The notes below the pieces were generated by a model. That model worked only from the letters and a program-made list of their open reading frames with translations. It was not told where the DNA came from and searched no databases. Shown here piece by piece: positions 18,856 to 28,862 of a DNA stretch of 64,000 nucleotides. Position 1 is the stretch's first letter. Each line of letters opens with the position of its first letter. Origin of the DNA: Aliarcobacter trophiarum LMG 25534 (GTDB lineage: Bacteria > Campylobacterota > Campylobacteria > Campylobacterales > Arcobacteraceae). The translations under genes were made by a program, and so were the position numbers. Where the stretch lies: the NCBI RefSeq assembly GCF_003355515.1, contig NZ_CP031367.1, positions 1,240,001 to 1,304,000 of the forward strand, in the 5' to 3' direction.

Positions 18856-19727
18856 AATAGATCCTTTATTGGGAAATTATGCTCTTTTAAGTTGAGCAGA
18901 ATATTTTGATTTGGATTATTATTCAACCATTTAATATTTGAGATACTATTTGTAAACTCTTCATAAGTAATCCCAAAGAGATAAACTTTTATTAGTTCAT
19001 AATATTGCTTTGGATCTTTTTCTATCTCAGAAATTGCAATATTTACTATCTTCTTAAGCTCTTTTAACTCATCTTTATATTTAACTAAAATATCATTTGT
19101 AGTAAACATGGCATCAATTATTAATAAATCTTTATTATCATTTGTACTCTCTAAAGTTATTAAACCTCTTTTTTCCAAAGCAATATTATATGGATTATAT
19201 GTAACTACAATAGTAGGATTTGTGAACTCTTTTAAATTTGCAATAAAAGATTGATCTTTATTTATATAATTAAAGTATTTTGTCTCTAATTTATATTTAG
19301 ATATAAACTCTTCAAATACAATAGAGTTAATAGAACTAAGTTCTAAATATACATCTATTTTATTTCTCTCTTCATAAAGCTCTTGTAGTGTTTTGTTAGA
19401 CATAACAACATCCCCACCATCTGACTTATTTAATAACATTATTGGAACAACTTGACTGTTTTTCATAGAACTCATTTTATACTCATATTGTGTACCCAAA
19501 AATATATCTGCATGATTTGAATTAAAAGTATAAAGACTCTCACTTAAAGAGACTACGCTTAAAAGTTCAATATTTAAGTTATCTAAAAGCCCTTTTTCTT
19601 TTGCATAGAATAATGGTGTATAACCTATCCAGTTAGATGTAACAATCTTTAATTTCTCTTTTTTATCTTCACCACATGATGTAAAAAATATAATTGATAT
19701 CAAACTTACCAAAATAACTCTAATCAT
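18852..19727 (-). CDS. NMT1/SsuA-like substrate-binding lipoprotein, probable partner of the GGDEF-EAL receptor
   Basis: 291 residues. A signal peptide ends in lipobox FFTSC (Cys18). The mature part has the type II binding-protein fold seen in nitrate, sulfonate and thiamine-precursor receptors, including VTSNWIGYTPLFYAKEKGLL near the start. No ABC permease or ATPase is adjacent; the only partner is the GGDEF-EAL gene, which it overlaps. I infer that it reports a periplasmic ligand to that receptor rather than feeding a transporter. The ligand is unknown. Confidence 0.82.
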   Translation of the reverse strand: MIRVILVSLISIIFFTSCGEDKKEKLKIVTSNWIGYTPLFYAKEKGLLDNLNIELLSVVSLSESLYTFNSNHADIFLGTQYEYKMSSMKNSQVVPIMLLNKSDGGDVVMSNKTLQELYEERNKIDVYLELSSINSIVFEEFISKYKLETKYFNYINKDQSFIANLKEFTNPTIVVTYNPYNIALEKRGLITLESTNDNKDLLIIDAMFTTNDILVKYKDELKELKKIVNIAISEIEKDPKQYYELIKVYLFGITYEEFTNSISNIKWLNNNPNQNILLNLKEHNFPIKDLL

Positions 19728-19850
19728 AAAACTCTCTCCTTAATTTATAGATTAATCCTTTTATTTTTTATTCAAGACTTGTGGCAACTCTTATAGTATT
19801 CTAAGATAAGAAAAATTCTTGCTTAATTCTTCTCCTTATATTTAAGCTTT

Positions 19851-19882
19851 AGCTTTAAGAGATTTAAGATCTCTTAAAAGCT
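19851..19882. terminator. Hairpin at the 3' end of the chemoreceptor gene
   Basis: AGCTTTAAGAGAT pairs with ATCTCTTAAAAGCT around a five-base loop, overlapping the stop codon of the minus-strand chemoreceptor. No clear U-tract follows on the minus strand, so terminator strength is doubtful. Confidence 0.4.
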
Positions 19883-21853
19883 TTCCCACTCATCACTATT
19901 AGAGTTATCTTTAATCTCTTTTACTTTAGAAGTGTTTGTATTTTGATTTGGTTTTACTGTCTTTTTAGCTGTAGAGTTTATTATATGCTCTTTTACCTCT
20001 TTCTTTAATCCTATCTCTTTAGCTTTTACCTCACTCTTACCTACAAACTCTTTTTGATTAGCATCTTCTACTATTAGTTTTGCTATCTCATCTGTACTTA
20101 GAGCAATATCATGTGATTGACTAGCTATCATAGCATTTTGTTGTGTCTGTTGGTCTAATTGATTTACTGCATCATTTATCTGTTCAATCCCTAATAGTTG
20201 CTCTTTTGAAGCATTCTCTATATCAGATATTAAATTCATTGTTGAAGAGATATTTGTATTTAAGTTTTTATATCCATCTATCATATTTGTAGCAATAGTT
20301 TTTCCTTCATTAGCTTTTACTGTTGCTCTTTCTACTATCTCTTTTATCTCTTTTGCAGCTTCTGCACTTCTTGTTGCTAGATTTCTTACCTCTTGTGCAA
20401 CAACTGCAAACCCTTTTCCTGCTTCCCCTGCTGTTGCTGCTTCTACTGCTGCATTTAGTGAAAGAATATTTGTTTGAAATGCTATATTATCAATTACTCC
20501 TATTGCCTCATTTACAAGATTTACTTGTGTATTTATCTCATCCATTGCAGTTGTTGTCTGATTTGCCATAGCTTGTCCTTCATTTACTGCTTTTGTAACA
20601 CCATTTGAAAGATGTGACATCTTTGCAATACTCTCTGTATTATTTCTTATATTTGAAGTTATCTCTTCTAATGCTGCTGCTGTCTCTTCTAGTGATGCTG
20701 CTGCTTCATTTGAACTTAAGTTTAATTTATCAACATTTGATAGAAGAATTTTTGAACTATCTTCTAGTGTTAAACCATTTGCCTTATTTTCACAAAGCAT
20801 TGAAGTAATAGAATCTCCTAAAGAATTTATTCCATTAGCCAAACCTAAAAGTTGCTCTTTTAAACCTTTTGTTGAAACTCTACCTACATAGTTATATGAA
20901 GAGTATTTCTCAAGAACATCTAAAATATTTTCAATATTTTTCTCTAAAACATCCCCCATACCATTTATCACTGTTGAAAGTTGCATTAAAGCTGGATTTT
21001 CTACTTTTGTATCTAATCTTTTACATAAATCACCTTGCTCAAACTCTCCTAAAACCTCTATAGTTTCACTAATTAATTTTCTATCCTCTTCTATACCTTT
21101 TTTAGTCTTTATAATATTCTCATTTACAACTTTTGACATCTGTCCAAACTCATCTTTTGAACTATCATCTAAAAGCTCACTATCTTTTTCCTCTCTATTT
21201 AAGTATGCAAAAAAACCTAAAAGTCCATCTTTAAATCTATTTACAGAATTTAAAATATTATTTGCTACAAAAGTTGAAATAGCTACAAAGAGAATTGAAG
21301 CAAATATTAAAATAATAGCAAGATTAGTGTCAAGGTTACTATATGCCTCTTTTTCTAACTCTACAGCTGAACTATTTATCTCATAAAGTTTATCTTCCAT
21401 CTCTAAACCTATATTTGCCATTTTTGTAATACTATCTTTTAGTGTTTCACTCTCTATTTCTATACCATTTTGTGTATTTTGTATTTTCTCTTTAGAAAAA
21501 GATTTAAAAAGTTCTGCATATTTATCTACTAAAATCAATGATTGATTCGCTAAATCTATATTTTTTTGGTTAGAAAAATCTTTTTTAGTATCTACTAGAC
21601 TATTTTCAAGATATTTCATATTTTCATCAACTATGTTTTCAGTTTCACTATTTGGATTTCTAAGAAACTGGTAAACAGATATTCTAGTCTTTGCAATATC
21701 TAAAACAAACTTCTCACTTGCTTGTGCCGCTGCATTTCTTTTATGGGCAATATCTATAAAGTATAAATATATACAACTTGAAGCAATTACTATTGCAATA
21801 AATAATATTGGGAAAAAGTATAACTTTTTTCTTGTGTTTAAATTTTTAAACAT
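19874..21853 (-). CDS. Methyl-accepting chemotaxis protein with C-terminal WESF tail
   Basis: 659 residues. Membrane helices at about 12-33 and 177-200 flank a helical periplasmic sensor (4HB-like, no recognised ligand motif). A long linker (about 205-360) leads to the signalling hairpin (about 365-600), whose tip [20 protein letters not shown] is intact. The last residues are DEWESF after a ~50-residue Lys/Asn/Ser-rich tether. This resembles the NWETF/NWESF pentapeptide that docks CheR and CheB in enterobacterial receptors. No other chemotaxis gene is adjacent. Confidence 0.92.
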   Translation of the reverse strand: MFKNLNTRKKLYFFPILFIAIVIASSCIYLYFIDIAHKRNAAAQASEKFVLDIAKTRISVYQFLRNPNSETENIVDENMKYLENSLVDTKKDFSNQKNIDLANQSLILVDKYAELFKSFSKEKIQNTQNGIEIESETLKDSITKMANIGLEMEDKLYEINSSAVELEKEAYSNLDTNLAIILIFASILFVAISTFVANNILNSVNRFKDGLLGFFAYLNREEKDSELLDDSSKDEFGQMSKVVNENIIKTKKGIEEDRKLISETIEVLGEFEQGDLCKRLDTKVENPALMQLSTVINGMGDVLEKNIENILDVLEKYSSYNYVGRVSTKGLKEQLLGLANGINSLGDSITSMLCENKANGLTLEDSSKILLSNVDKLNLSSNEAAASLEETAAALEEITSNIRNNTESIAKMSHLSNGVTKAVNEGQAMANQTTTAMDEINTQVNLVNEAIGVIDNIAFQTNILSLNAAVEAATAGEAGKGFAVVAQEVRNLATRSAEAAKEIKEIVERATVKANEGKTIATNMIDGYKNLNTNISSTMNLISDIENASKEQLLGIEQINDAVNQLDQQTQQNAMIASQSHDIALSTDEIAKLIVEDANQKEFVGKSEVKAKEIGLKKEVKEHIINSTAKKTVKPNQNTNTSKVKEIKDNSNSDEWESF

Positions 21854-22284
21854 GATTTTTCTACTCCTAATGATTCTTGTAAATTTTGTATTGTCTGTTT
21901 TTGCTAATAATTTTAGCTTATAAAGTTTATCTCAAATATATTTTTTGTCGAAACGACTTTAAAATTATCTTTATAGCTGAAAATTTCCTCTTCTAAAATG
22001 GTTATTAAATTAATTTCGATTTTATACAAGTACTCTATATCCACTACAAACTCCTATATAAATCAATAATAGTAAAATTGATTTTACTATTATTTTTATT
22101 GATTCTGGAAATAATATATAATATGCTCTTAATATAAACTTATAAATATTCGCAGTTAAATTTTTAGTTTAGTCATATATTAAGCAAAAGTAATTTTTTA
22201 AAATAATATTTTTATATTAACAAAGCTATTAAAGTTATATGAAATTTATTTAGTTATAATCAATCAAAAATTTAAAGGAAAAAT
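21854..22284. other. 431-bp AT-rich intergenic region between divergent genes
   Basis: It separates the chemoreceptor (minus) from the DUF302 gene (plus) and must carry both promoters. Apart from the palindrome at 22061-22104 I see no ORF of note, no tRNA, and no clear repeat. AAAGGAAAAAT precedes the DUF302 ATG. Confidence 0.6.
22061..22104. repeat. Interrupted palindrome in intergenic region
   Basis: AATCAATA (22061-22068) plus ATAGTAAAAT (22069-22078) reappear inverted as ATTTTACTAT (22081-22090) and TATTGATT (22097-22104). The inner arms are separated by only two bases, and the right side has a six-base bulge. It could be an operator or an RNA hairpin. Confidence 0.6.
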
Positions 22285-22662
22285 ATGCAGTATATTGAAG
22301 TTTCAAGTAAAACTGTACAGGAAGTAGTAAATAGTATTAAAGAGATAGCACCAAAATATAGTTTTGGAGTTCAACATATCCACAATCTAAAAGAGACATT
22401 AACATCTAAAGGGAAAGTTCTAAATGAAGATTGCCAAGTTATAGATATTTGTAATCCAAATGTTGCAGAAGTTTTTTTAAATGAGGATATTAGTCTATCT
22501 TCTATTATGCCTTGTAAAATAGCAGTTTATACAAATGATAATGAGACAAATATAACTTTAAACTCTTTAGTTCAACTAGTTGATGATATAAACCCTGAGT
22601 TAATCGAATTAGCACAAAGAGCTCAAGAGGAGCTTTTAAAAATAATAGAGGAAGCAAAATAG
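22285..22662 (+). CDS. DUF302 domain protein
   Basis: 125 residues covering a single DUF302 domain, with no signal peptide or membrane helix. The family-like features are SFGVQHIHNLKETLTSKG and VIDICNPNVAEVFL, followed by MPCKIAVYTNDN. Biochemical function is unknown; DUF302 proteins often lie near metal or redox genes, and here the neighbour across a terminator is a metal-exporting ATPase. The ATG has a good upstream AAAGGA. Confidence 0.8.
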   Translation: MQYIEVSSKTVQEVVNSIKEIAPKYSFGVQHIHNLKETLTSKGKVLNEDCQVIDICNPNVAEVFLNEDISLSSIMPCKIAVYTNDNETNITLNSLVQLVDDINPELIELAQRAQEELLKIIEEAK

Positions 22663-22679
22663 CTTTTCTAAAATTACTC

Positions 22680-22706
22680 TTTTAAGAAGATTTTATCTTC
22701 TTAAAA
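22680..22706. terminator. Bidirectional terminator between DUF302 and the P-type ATPase
   Basis: Perfect 12-bp stem (TTTTAAGAAGAT / ATCTTCTTAAAA) with a 3-base loop between convergent genes. It includes the stop codon of the minus-strand ATPase gene. Confidence 0.85.
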
Positions 22707-24759
22707 TTCTAAGAGTATTTAATATAGACAAAAGTGCAACTCCAACATCAGCAAATATAGCCTCTTTCATCCCAATAATAGCCTCAACACCTAAGATTAA
22801 AAATAGCACTTTTATAAAGATTATAAATATAATATTTTGATATACAATTTTTTTTGTTTTCTTTGCTATTTTTATAGCTTTTGCTATAGAGTTAAGATTA
22901 TCATTTAACACCACAATATCAGCATTTTTTATTGCAATTGAACTTCCAGCATCTCCCATTGCAAAACCAATATCACAAAGTGCTAAAGTTGGAGCATCAT
23001 TTATTCCATCTCCTACAAAGGCTGTTGTAGTTTTTGAACTATTTTTAATATCTTTGTAATGTTCTAGCTTTTCATGTGGTAAGAGTTCATATCTTGCCTC
23101 ATCTATATTTAGCTCTTTTGCTACACTGATAGCTATCTCTTTTTTATCTCCACTTAAAATATAAGTTTTTTCAAGCCCTAAATTTCTCAACTCCTCTATA
23201 AACTCTTTTGCATTTGATTTTATAGTATCAGTTAAAACTAAATACCCATCAAACTCACCATTTATAGCTACAAAAATAGTCCCATTTTCATAAACATTTT
23301 CTTCAATTTCTATACTATACTTTTCTAAAAGTTGTCTATTTCCTACTAAAACTTCTATATCTTCTATTTTTGCAGAAATTCCTAAACCACTTATCTCTTT
23401 TGTATTTGTAAGTAGTTTTAAATTTAAATCTTTTTTATAGCTGTTTACTATAGCTTTTGCTATTGGGTGATTTGAAAAACTTTCAGCTGTTGCAATAAGC
23501 TTTAAAAATTCATCTTCTTCTAGCTTAAAACTTTTGATTTTTGTTAGTTCAAATACTCCATTTGTAAGAGTTCCTGTTTTATCAAAAACAAAGTTTTTTA
23601 TCTCTGTTAGTTTTTCTATATAGTTTGCACCTTTTACCAAAACTCCCTCTCTTGATATTGCACCAATTGCACTAAAAAATGAGAGTGGCACAGATATAAC
23701 CAAAGCACACGGACATGAGATTACTAAAAATACTAATGCTCTTTTTATAAACTCTTCAAAAGTTGCTCCCTCAATAAGAAGAGGTGGGAAAATTGCAATG
23801 AATAGAGCCAAAAGCACCACTATTGGAGTATAAACTCTAGCAAATTTTGTTATAAACTTCTCTGCATTTGCTTTTTTTAAACTTGCATTTTCTATTAATT
23901 CAACTATTTTTGCCACTGTTGAATCTTTAAATAATGAAGTTGCTTTTATATAAATGCTCTCACCTAGGTTTATAAATCCGCTTAAAACATTTTCTTCTAT
24001 TTTGATATTTTTTGGAACACCCTCACCTGTAATTGCACTTGTATCAAAAAAACTAGTTCCTAAAGATCTAGAATCTGTTGGTACTTTTTGACCTTTTTTT
24101 ACAAGTAAAATATCACCTATTTTTATCTCTTCCACTCTTTTTTCTACTACATTCTCACCCTCTTTTACAAAGGCACTTTCAGGTTTTATATCTATTAGGG
24201 AATTTATACTATCTCTTGAGTTATTAACAGCAACTCTTTGGAACATCTCTCCAATAGAGTAAAAAATCATAACAGAAATTCCCTCTACAAAATCACCTAA
24301 TGCAAAAGCTCCCAAAGTTGCAACACTCATCAAAAAGTTTTCATCAAAGATTTTACCATTTAAAATGTTTTTAAATGCAGTAAAAAGAACCTCATAACCA
24401 ACTAGAAGATAAGCTACAAAATAAACAGAGATTTTGAAATAGCTATTTCCTATATAGTTATATGCAAGAATTGTTAAAAATATAGAAAGAGTTGTTGTAA
24501 AAAGAAGTTGTTTATCTAAATTCTGCCAAAAGTTTTTTTTCTCTTTTTTCTCTTTTTCTATACTTATATGTTTCTCTATTTTTTGTATCTCTTTTTCTAA
24601 AAAATCTAAAGATACACTATTGTTTTTCTCTTCAAATATCAAAGTTGAAGTAGAAAAATCTACCTTTACATTTTCTAACTCTTCAAGTTTATTTAAACCA
24701 TCCTCTAGTTTTATGGCACAAGAGCCACAATCTAAATTTTCTAGTTTTACTTTTTTCAT
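22693..24759 (-). CDS. Heavy-metal translocating P1B-type ATPase (CadA/ZntA type)
   Basis: 688 residues. An N-terminal HMA domain has LDCGSCAIKLE as its metal-binding CxxC. The transmembrane metal site is SCPCALVIS (CPC), the phosphorylation site DKTGTLTNG, and the hinge GDGINDAPTLA. The CPC motif, the single HMA and the adjacent ArsR/SmtB repressor point to Zn2+, Cd2+ or Pb2+ export rather than copper. The gene start overlaps the regulator's stop by 4 bp, forming a cadCA-like two-gene unit. Confidence 0.92.
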   Translation of the reverse strand: MKKVKLENLDCGSCAIKLEDGLNKLEELENVKVDFSTSTLIFEEKNNSVSLDFLEKEIQKIEKHISIEKEKKEKKNFWQNLDKQLLFTTTLSIFLTILAYNYIGNSYFKISVYFVAYLLVGYEVLFTAFKNILNGKIFDENFLMSVATLGAFALGDFVEGISVMIFYSIGEMFQRVAVNNSRDSINSLIDIKPESAFVKEGENVVEKRVEEIKIGDILLVKKGQKVPTDSRSLGTSFFDTSAITGEGVPKNIKIEENVLSGFINLGESIYIKATSLFKDSTVAKIVELIENASLKKANAEKFITKFARVYTPIVVLLALFIAIFPPLLIEGATFEEFIKRALVFLVISCPCALVISVPLSFFSAIGAISREGVLVKGANYIEKLTEIKNFVFDKTGTLTNGVFELTKIKSFKLEEDEFLKLIATAESFSNHPIAKAIVNSYKKDLNLKLLTNTKEISGLGISAKIEDIEVLVGNRQLLEKYSIEIEENVYENGTIFVAINGEFDGYLVLTDTIKSNAKEFIEELRNLGLEKTYILSGDKKEIAISVAKELNIDEARYELLPHEKLEHYKDIKNSSKTTTAFVGDGINDAPTLALCDIGFAMGDAGSSIAIKNADIVVLNDNLNSIAKAIKIAKKTKKIVYQNIIFIIFIKVLFLILGVEAIIGMKEAIFADVGVALLSILNTLRILRR

Positions 24760-25100
24760 TTTTTACCCTCTACTATATGTTCTAATCCCATATCAAATAT
24801 TTTTTGTATATGTAAATCGTCAAGAGAGTAAAAAATCCATTTACCCTCTCTTCTACTCTTTACAATTTTTGCATTTTTTAAAATCTTTAATTGATGCGAA
24901 ATGGCTGATTGACTAATATTTAAAATATCACTAATAGAGTTTACACAAAGTCTTTGATCTTTTAAAAGTGAAATTATCTTTATTCTAGTACTATCTGCAA
25001 ATGCTTTAAAAAGCTCAGCTACATAATATAAAACCTCTTCATCAACTAGATTTTCTATAATCTCTTCTTTATCTCTATCATTACAGCACAATTTTCCCAT
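24756..25100 (-). CDS. ArsR/SmtB-family metal-responsive repressor (CadC-like)
   Basis: 114 residues from MGKLCCNDRD. It is a winged-helix protein with ELFKAFADSTRIKIISLL before the recognition helix ISQSAISHQLKILK. Cysteines occur in the N-terminal KLCC and in DQRLCVNS, where CadC has CVC; the second cysteine here is Asn, so metal coordination differs from CadC. I prefer the ATG at 25100 over an in-frame one at 25127: AAAGGAA precedes it, and the upstream start would lie inside the operator. Confidence 0.87.
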   Translation of the reverse strand: MGKLCCNDRDKEEIIENLVDEEVLYYVAELFKAFADSTRIKIISLLKDQRLCVNSISDILNISQSAISHQLKILKNAKIVKSRREGKWIFYSLDDLHIQKIFDMGLEHIVEGKK

Positions 25101-25115
25101 ATCAATTCCTTTTCT

Positions 25116-25139
25116 ATATATGAACATATAATCATATAT
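25116..25139. promoter_or_regulatory. Probable ArsR/SmtB operator
   Basis: Perfect inverted repeat ATATATGA-N8-TCATATAT. With its centre it reads close to the 12-2-12 TGAA-type operators of SmtB/ZiaR/CadC regulators. It lies 16 bp upstream of the repressor start, where autorepression is expected. Confidence 0.7.
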
Positions 25140-25203
25140 GGAATTGTCTTAAAACATTATAAATAAATCTGCTATAATCTTAAAAAAAAATTTAGGAAAA
25201 TTT

Positions 25204-25671
25204 ATGATTACAAATTCTGAAATAGGCACAATTTCAAGTATGATTCAACTCTCTGTTGCTCCTGTTTTTTTACTAGCTGGAGTTGCTGGACTTTTAAATG
25301 TTTTTACAGGAAGATTAGTAAGAATAATAGATAAAGTCGATAAATTAGATAAATTTGAACTTGATAAAAAAGAGAAAAAGGAGATAAATAGTGAACTAAA
25401 AGCTATGATAAAAAATAGAAGAGATTTTTTAACTATGAGAATGAACAATACAAATAGAGCTATATTTTTTGGAACAACCACTGGACTTCTAGTAGCTTTA
25501 GTAATTATTACAATCTTTTTAAGCTCTTTTTTGGAGTTTTCTCATACCTCTTTTATTGCTATTTTATTTATCTTATCTATGAGTTCTTTAGTAATTTCTT
25601 TAATTTTATTCTTAAGAGAGCTTTTTTATACTACAAAATTTATAAACAATAAAGAGAGCTATATTCCATAA
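25204..25671 (+). CDS. DUF2721 family membrane protein
   Basis: 155 residues with an N-terminal membrane helix (about 15-33), a charged helical middle (about 38-75, RLVRIIDKVDKL) and two C-terminal helices (about 85-110, 115-138). This is the DUF2721 layout. Function unknown. It is divergent from the ArsR gene and is followed by its own terminator. The start has AGGAAAA upstream. Confidence 0.78.
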   Translation: MITNSEIGTISSMIQLSVAPVFLLAGVAGLLNVFTGRLVRIIDKVDKLDKFELDKKEKKEINSELKAMIKNRRDFLTMRMNNTNRAIFFGTTTGLLVALVIITIFLSSFLEFSHTSFIAILFILSMSSLVISLILFLRELFYTTKFINNKESYIP

Positions 25672-25680
25672 TATAGCTCT
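25655..25680. terminator. Terminator overlapping the DUF2721 stop codon
   Basis: Perfect 11-bp stem AGAGCTATATT / AATATAGCTCT with loop CCAT, followed by TCTTTTCTATTTT. It serves the plus gene and may also block read-through from the convergent chemoreceptor gene. Confidence 0.8.
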
Positions 25681-25686
25681 TCTTTT

Positions 25687-27909
25687 CTATTTTCCTTCAA
25701 ACGTTTTTTGGTTTACTTGATCCAAAATCTCTTTTGAAATCTCTAAAGTTTTTTGTGCAATATCATTTGCAATATTAGCATTTTGAGCATTTTTTTGAGT
25801 TATTTGGTCAAGACTATTAACTGCACTATTTATCTGTACCATTCCACTATTTTGCTCTTTTGAAGCAGTTGTTACATTTTGTATTAAATCTATAGTTGTT
25901 GAGATATTTTCATTTAATTCTGCATAACCCTCTATCATCTCTGTAGCTATCTGTTTACCATCTTTTGCTTTATCTTGAGCATTCTCAACTAACTCTTGAA
26001 TTCTTTTTGCAGCTTCAGCACTTCTATTTGCAAGATTTCTAACTTCACCAGCAACAACAGCAAATCCTTTTCCAGCTTCACCAGCTGTTGCAGCTTCAAC
26101 TGCTGCATTTAAACTTAGGATATTTGTTTGGAAAGCAATTTGATCAATTACAGTAATAGCTTCACTAATTGCCAATGCTTCACTATTTATATCATCCATA
26201 GATTTTACAGTTTTATTTGCTAAATCTTGACCTATAGCAATAGATGTTTTAACTCTTTGTCCATAATCAGACATTTTTGCAGTTGTTTGTGTATTATTTG
26301 TAATATTTGAAGTAATCTCTTCTAAAGAAGCTGCTGTCTCTTCCAAAGAAGCTGCTTGTGTATTTGCTGAGTTAGAAATATGTTTCATATTTTGACTAAG
26401 AATATTTGCATTATCTTGTAAAGTTAATCCTATTTTCTTATTATCTAATAAAGTTTTTGTTATAACATCTCTTAAAATATTTATATCATTCTCTAGCTCT
26501 TTTATAATACCTTCCAACTCGTTATCTTTTAATTTTGGTCTAAAATCTAATTTTGAGTAAGATGTAAGTACATTTAAAATATTAGAAATATTTGAGTTTA
26601 AAGTATTTAACATCTCATTTATAATATTTTTTAAATCATTTAGTGCTGGATTATTTGAACTAGCCTCTATCTCTTGATTTAAATACCCTTTATTTATACT
26701 ATTTGCAACTCTAATTGTATCAGCTATCAACGCTCTATCTTTTTGTATATTTGCTTTTGTATTTTCTATATTTTTATTAATAATTCTAGCCATATTTCCT
26801 AGCTCATCTTTTGAATTTACATCAATAAGCTTAATATCCTCTTTTTCAAAATTAATAAATGCAAAAAACTCTTCAACTCCAGCTCTTACACTTCCAACAT
26901 CAATCAAAATTGTAAATGCTATAGTTCTTGCAAGTATCATAGTAATAGCAACCCCAAAAACACTTAAAAGTGAAAATATTAAAAGATGAAAATTTGCTTC
27001 ACTTTTTTCACTCTCTATTTGATTTAAAAGGCTATTTGCTACAAAATCTTCAACCTCTTTTAAAAGTTCTATTTTATCTGTAATTGTAGAAAACCAATAG
27101 TTTGGATCTATTCCAAACTTCTCATCTATATTTGAAAAAAGAGCTACAGTTCTCATTCTTTCAACTTCATCTATTGCTTTTCCAACCACAGTTTTACTAT
27201 AAAAATCTTTTATATTTTGTGAAGCTATTTTTGAGAAAATATCCAAATATGCGATTTGTTCAGCTACTAAATTATAAAATTTAGCCTTTAACTCAGGTGT
27301 AAATTTATCTTGTGCAAAAGTATTTGTACCAACTGCTCTTTCAATTCCAGTTCTCTCTTTTGAGAGTAAGAAATTCATATAACTTGCTAACTCTTTTGTA
27401 ATATTTGAACTATTTGATTGTTTTACTATATTTCCTAAAATATTTAATAACAAGGTATTTGTATCTGTATAATATGCTATTGCTTTTGGTGCTGGAATAT
27501 CAAAAGCATTTACCTTTGCTCTAATCTCTTCTAAATCTTTTAGTTTTGTTAAACCATCATCTAGATTTTTTATAAAATCTGCACTATATAAATTTTTATC
27601 AAAATCTTTAAGATAAATATTTAAGTTTGCTAATTGTTTATTTACTTCATCTCTTTGTTTTGGTAATTCATCTTTAAACTTTGCGCCACGGCTTCCAATA
27701 AACCCAGCAGTCATACCTCTCTCTTTTTGAGTTTCATGAACTAAAGCTCCAACCTTTGTAGATAAAACAACAACTTTATCTAGTTTTTTAAGGTTTTCCA
27801 AACTGGCATATGAATCAAAAGCTAGTTTAGCAGCTAAAAGAATTACTATTAAAAGTGGTATTAGCATTATTAAAATCAGTTTTTGTTTTATTGATAGTGA
27901 AGATATCAT
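25687..27909 (-). CDS. Methyl-accepting chemotaxis protein with NIT sensor domain
   Basis: 740 residues. A first membrane helix (about 10-28) is followed by a periplasmic NIT (nitrate/nitrite-sensing type) domain at about 45-290, recognised by [21 protein letters not shown] second helix (about 303-325) and a long linker lead to the signalling domain (about 500-735) with tip [20 protein letters not shown]. It is a paralogue of the receptor at 19.9-21.9 kb in its cytoplasmic half but has a different sensor and lacks the WESF tail, ending in NQKTFEGK. It probably tunes taxis to nitrate, nitrite or a similar ligand; that is inferred from the domain name only. Confidence 0.93.
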   Translation of the reverse strand: MISSLSIKQKLILIMLIPLLIVILLAAKLAFDSYASLENLKKLDKVVVLSTKVGALVHETQKERGMTAGFIGSRGAKFKDELPKQRDEVNKQLANLNIYLKDFDKNLYSADFIKNLDDGLTKLKDLEEIRAKVNAFDIPAPKAIAYYTDTNTLLLNILGNIVKQSNSSNITKELASYMNFLLSKERTGIERAVGTNTFAQDKFTPELKAKFYNLVAEQIAYLDIFSKIASQNIKDFYSKTVVGKAIDEVERMRTVALFSNIDEKFGIDPNYWFSTITDKIELLKEVEDFVANSLLNQIESEKSEANFHLLIFSLLSVFGVAITMILARTIAFTILIDVGSVRAGVEEFFAFINFEKEDIKLIDVNSKDELGNMARIINKNIENTKANIQKDRALIADTIRVANSINKGYLNQEIEASSNNPALNDLKNIINEMLNTLNSNISNILNVLTSYSKLDFRPKLKDNELEGIIKELENDINILRDVITKTLLDNKKIGLTLQDNANILSQNMKHISNSANTQAASLEETAASLEEITSNITNNTQTTAKMSDYGQRVKTSIAIGQDLANKTVKSMDDINSEALAISEAITVIDQIAFQTNILSLNAAVEAATAGEAGKGFAVVAGEVRNLANRSAEAAKRIQELVENAQDKAKDGKQIATEMIEGYAELNENISTTIDLIQNVTTASKEQNSGMVQINSAVNSLDQITQKNAQNANIANDIAQKTLEISKEILDQVNQKTFEGK

Positions 27910-28022
27910 AAATTTATCCTATTTTTTGAATTTAGGAGCAATTCTATCCAAAATAGATTTTTTTTCAAAGGCTATTTGTGTATAATTGTAATTAATTTAA
28001 TTTAATTATAAGAAAAAATGAT

Positions 28023-28814
28023 ATGAAAATAGATTTAGAATTTTTAAGCCTAATCGAATATAACGGCACTTTAAACCAAAAACAGTTTGATATTTTAGGT
28101 ATAAAAAAAGATGATGAAAATAATTGGAAAAATCTAGCAGTTTTACAAGATATTACAAAGAATAATAAAAACCTTCTAATGCTTTTAAAAGGTATAAAAG
28201 ATTTGGGCTCTCAAGAGCAAGTAATAAAAAATTACCATATGGTTTTACAATACAACAATATAGAAGCAAAAGTATATAAAAGTGTTGAGAGTAAAAAAAC
28301 AAATAGTGATATTTTGCAAATTTTTTGTGATGGAGCTAGTAAGGGAAATCCTGGAAATAGTGGAAGTGGTGTTGTTATTTTTTATAAAAATCAAAACCCT
28401 ACTTTGCTCTATGGAGATTTTAAGGAAGAAGCTACAAATAATATAGCAGAGCTAACTGCTCTTTTAAAAGCCCTAAAAATTGCATCTTTGAATATAACAG
28501 AAAATAAAATTACTATATATGCAGACTCAAAATATGCAATAGATTGTATAAGCACTTGGGCATATTCGTGGAAAAGAAATGGTTGGAGTAAAAAAGGTGG
28601 TGAGATAAAAAACCTAGATATTATTATCGAAGCTCATGAACTTTATCTAAAGATAAAAGATAGTGTAATTTTAGAACACATAAAAGGGCATAGTGGAAAT
28701 ATTGGAAATGAGTTAGCAGATATTATGGCGAATATCTCTATAAAAGAGAGAAGTATAGAGTATAAAGAGTTTGTTTATAAAAATTTAAATGATGTATTAA
28801 AAATAAAAATTTAA
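28023..28814 (+). CDS. RNase HI-family protein with N-terminal extension
   Basis: 263 residues. The C-terminal ~165 residues are an RNase HI domain with the acidic active site in place: FCDGASKGNPGNSG, the Glu in NIAELTALLKAL, the Asp in YADSKYAID, and the last Asp in GNELAD; the flexible-loop histidine is in IKGHSGN. The first ~95 residues are a separate module of unknown function (Asn/Lys-rich, no motif recognised). The enzyme degrades RNA in RNA-DNA hybrids. Whether it is the cell's main RNase HI or an accessory cannot be told here. Confidence 0.85.
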   Translation: MKIDLEFLSLIEYNGTLNQKQFDILGIKKDDENNWKNLAVLQDITKNNKNLLMLLKGIKDLGSQEQVIKNYHMVLQYNNIEAKVYKSVESKKTNSDILQIFCDGASKGNPGNSGSGVVIFYKNQNPTLLYGDFKEEATNNIAELTALLKALKIASLNITENKITIYADSKYAIDCISTWAYSWKRNGWSKKGGEIKNLDIIIEAHELYLKIKDSVILEHIKGHSGNIGNELADIMANISIKERSIEYKEFVYKNLNDVLKIKI

Positions 28815-28862
28815 TATATTCTTAGCTATTATAATCCATTGAAACTTTAAGGAAGAGAAATT

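Noticed and set aside
20323-21063. Three Leu-rich plus-strand ORFs
   Set aside because: They are reverse readings of the chemoreceptor signalling region, whose Ala/Glu/Asn-rich helices give Leu-rich antisense frames.
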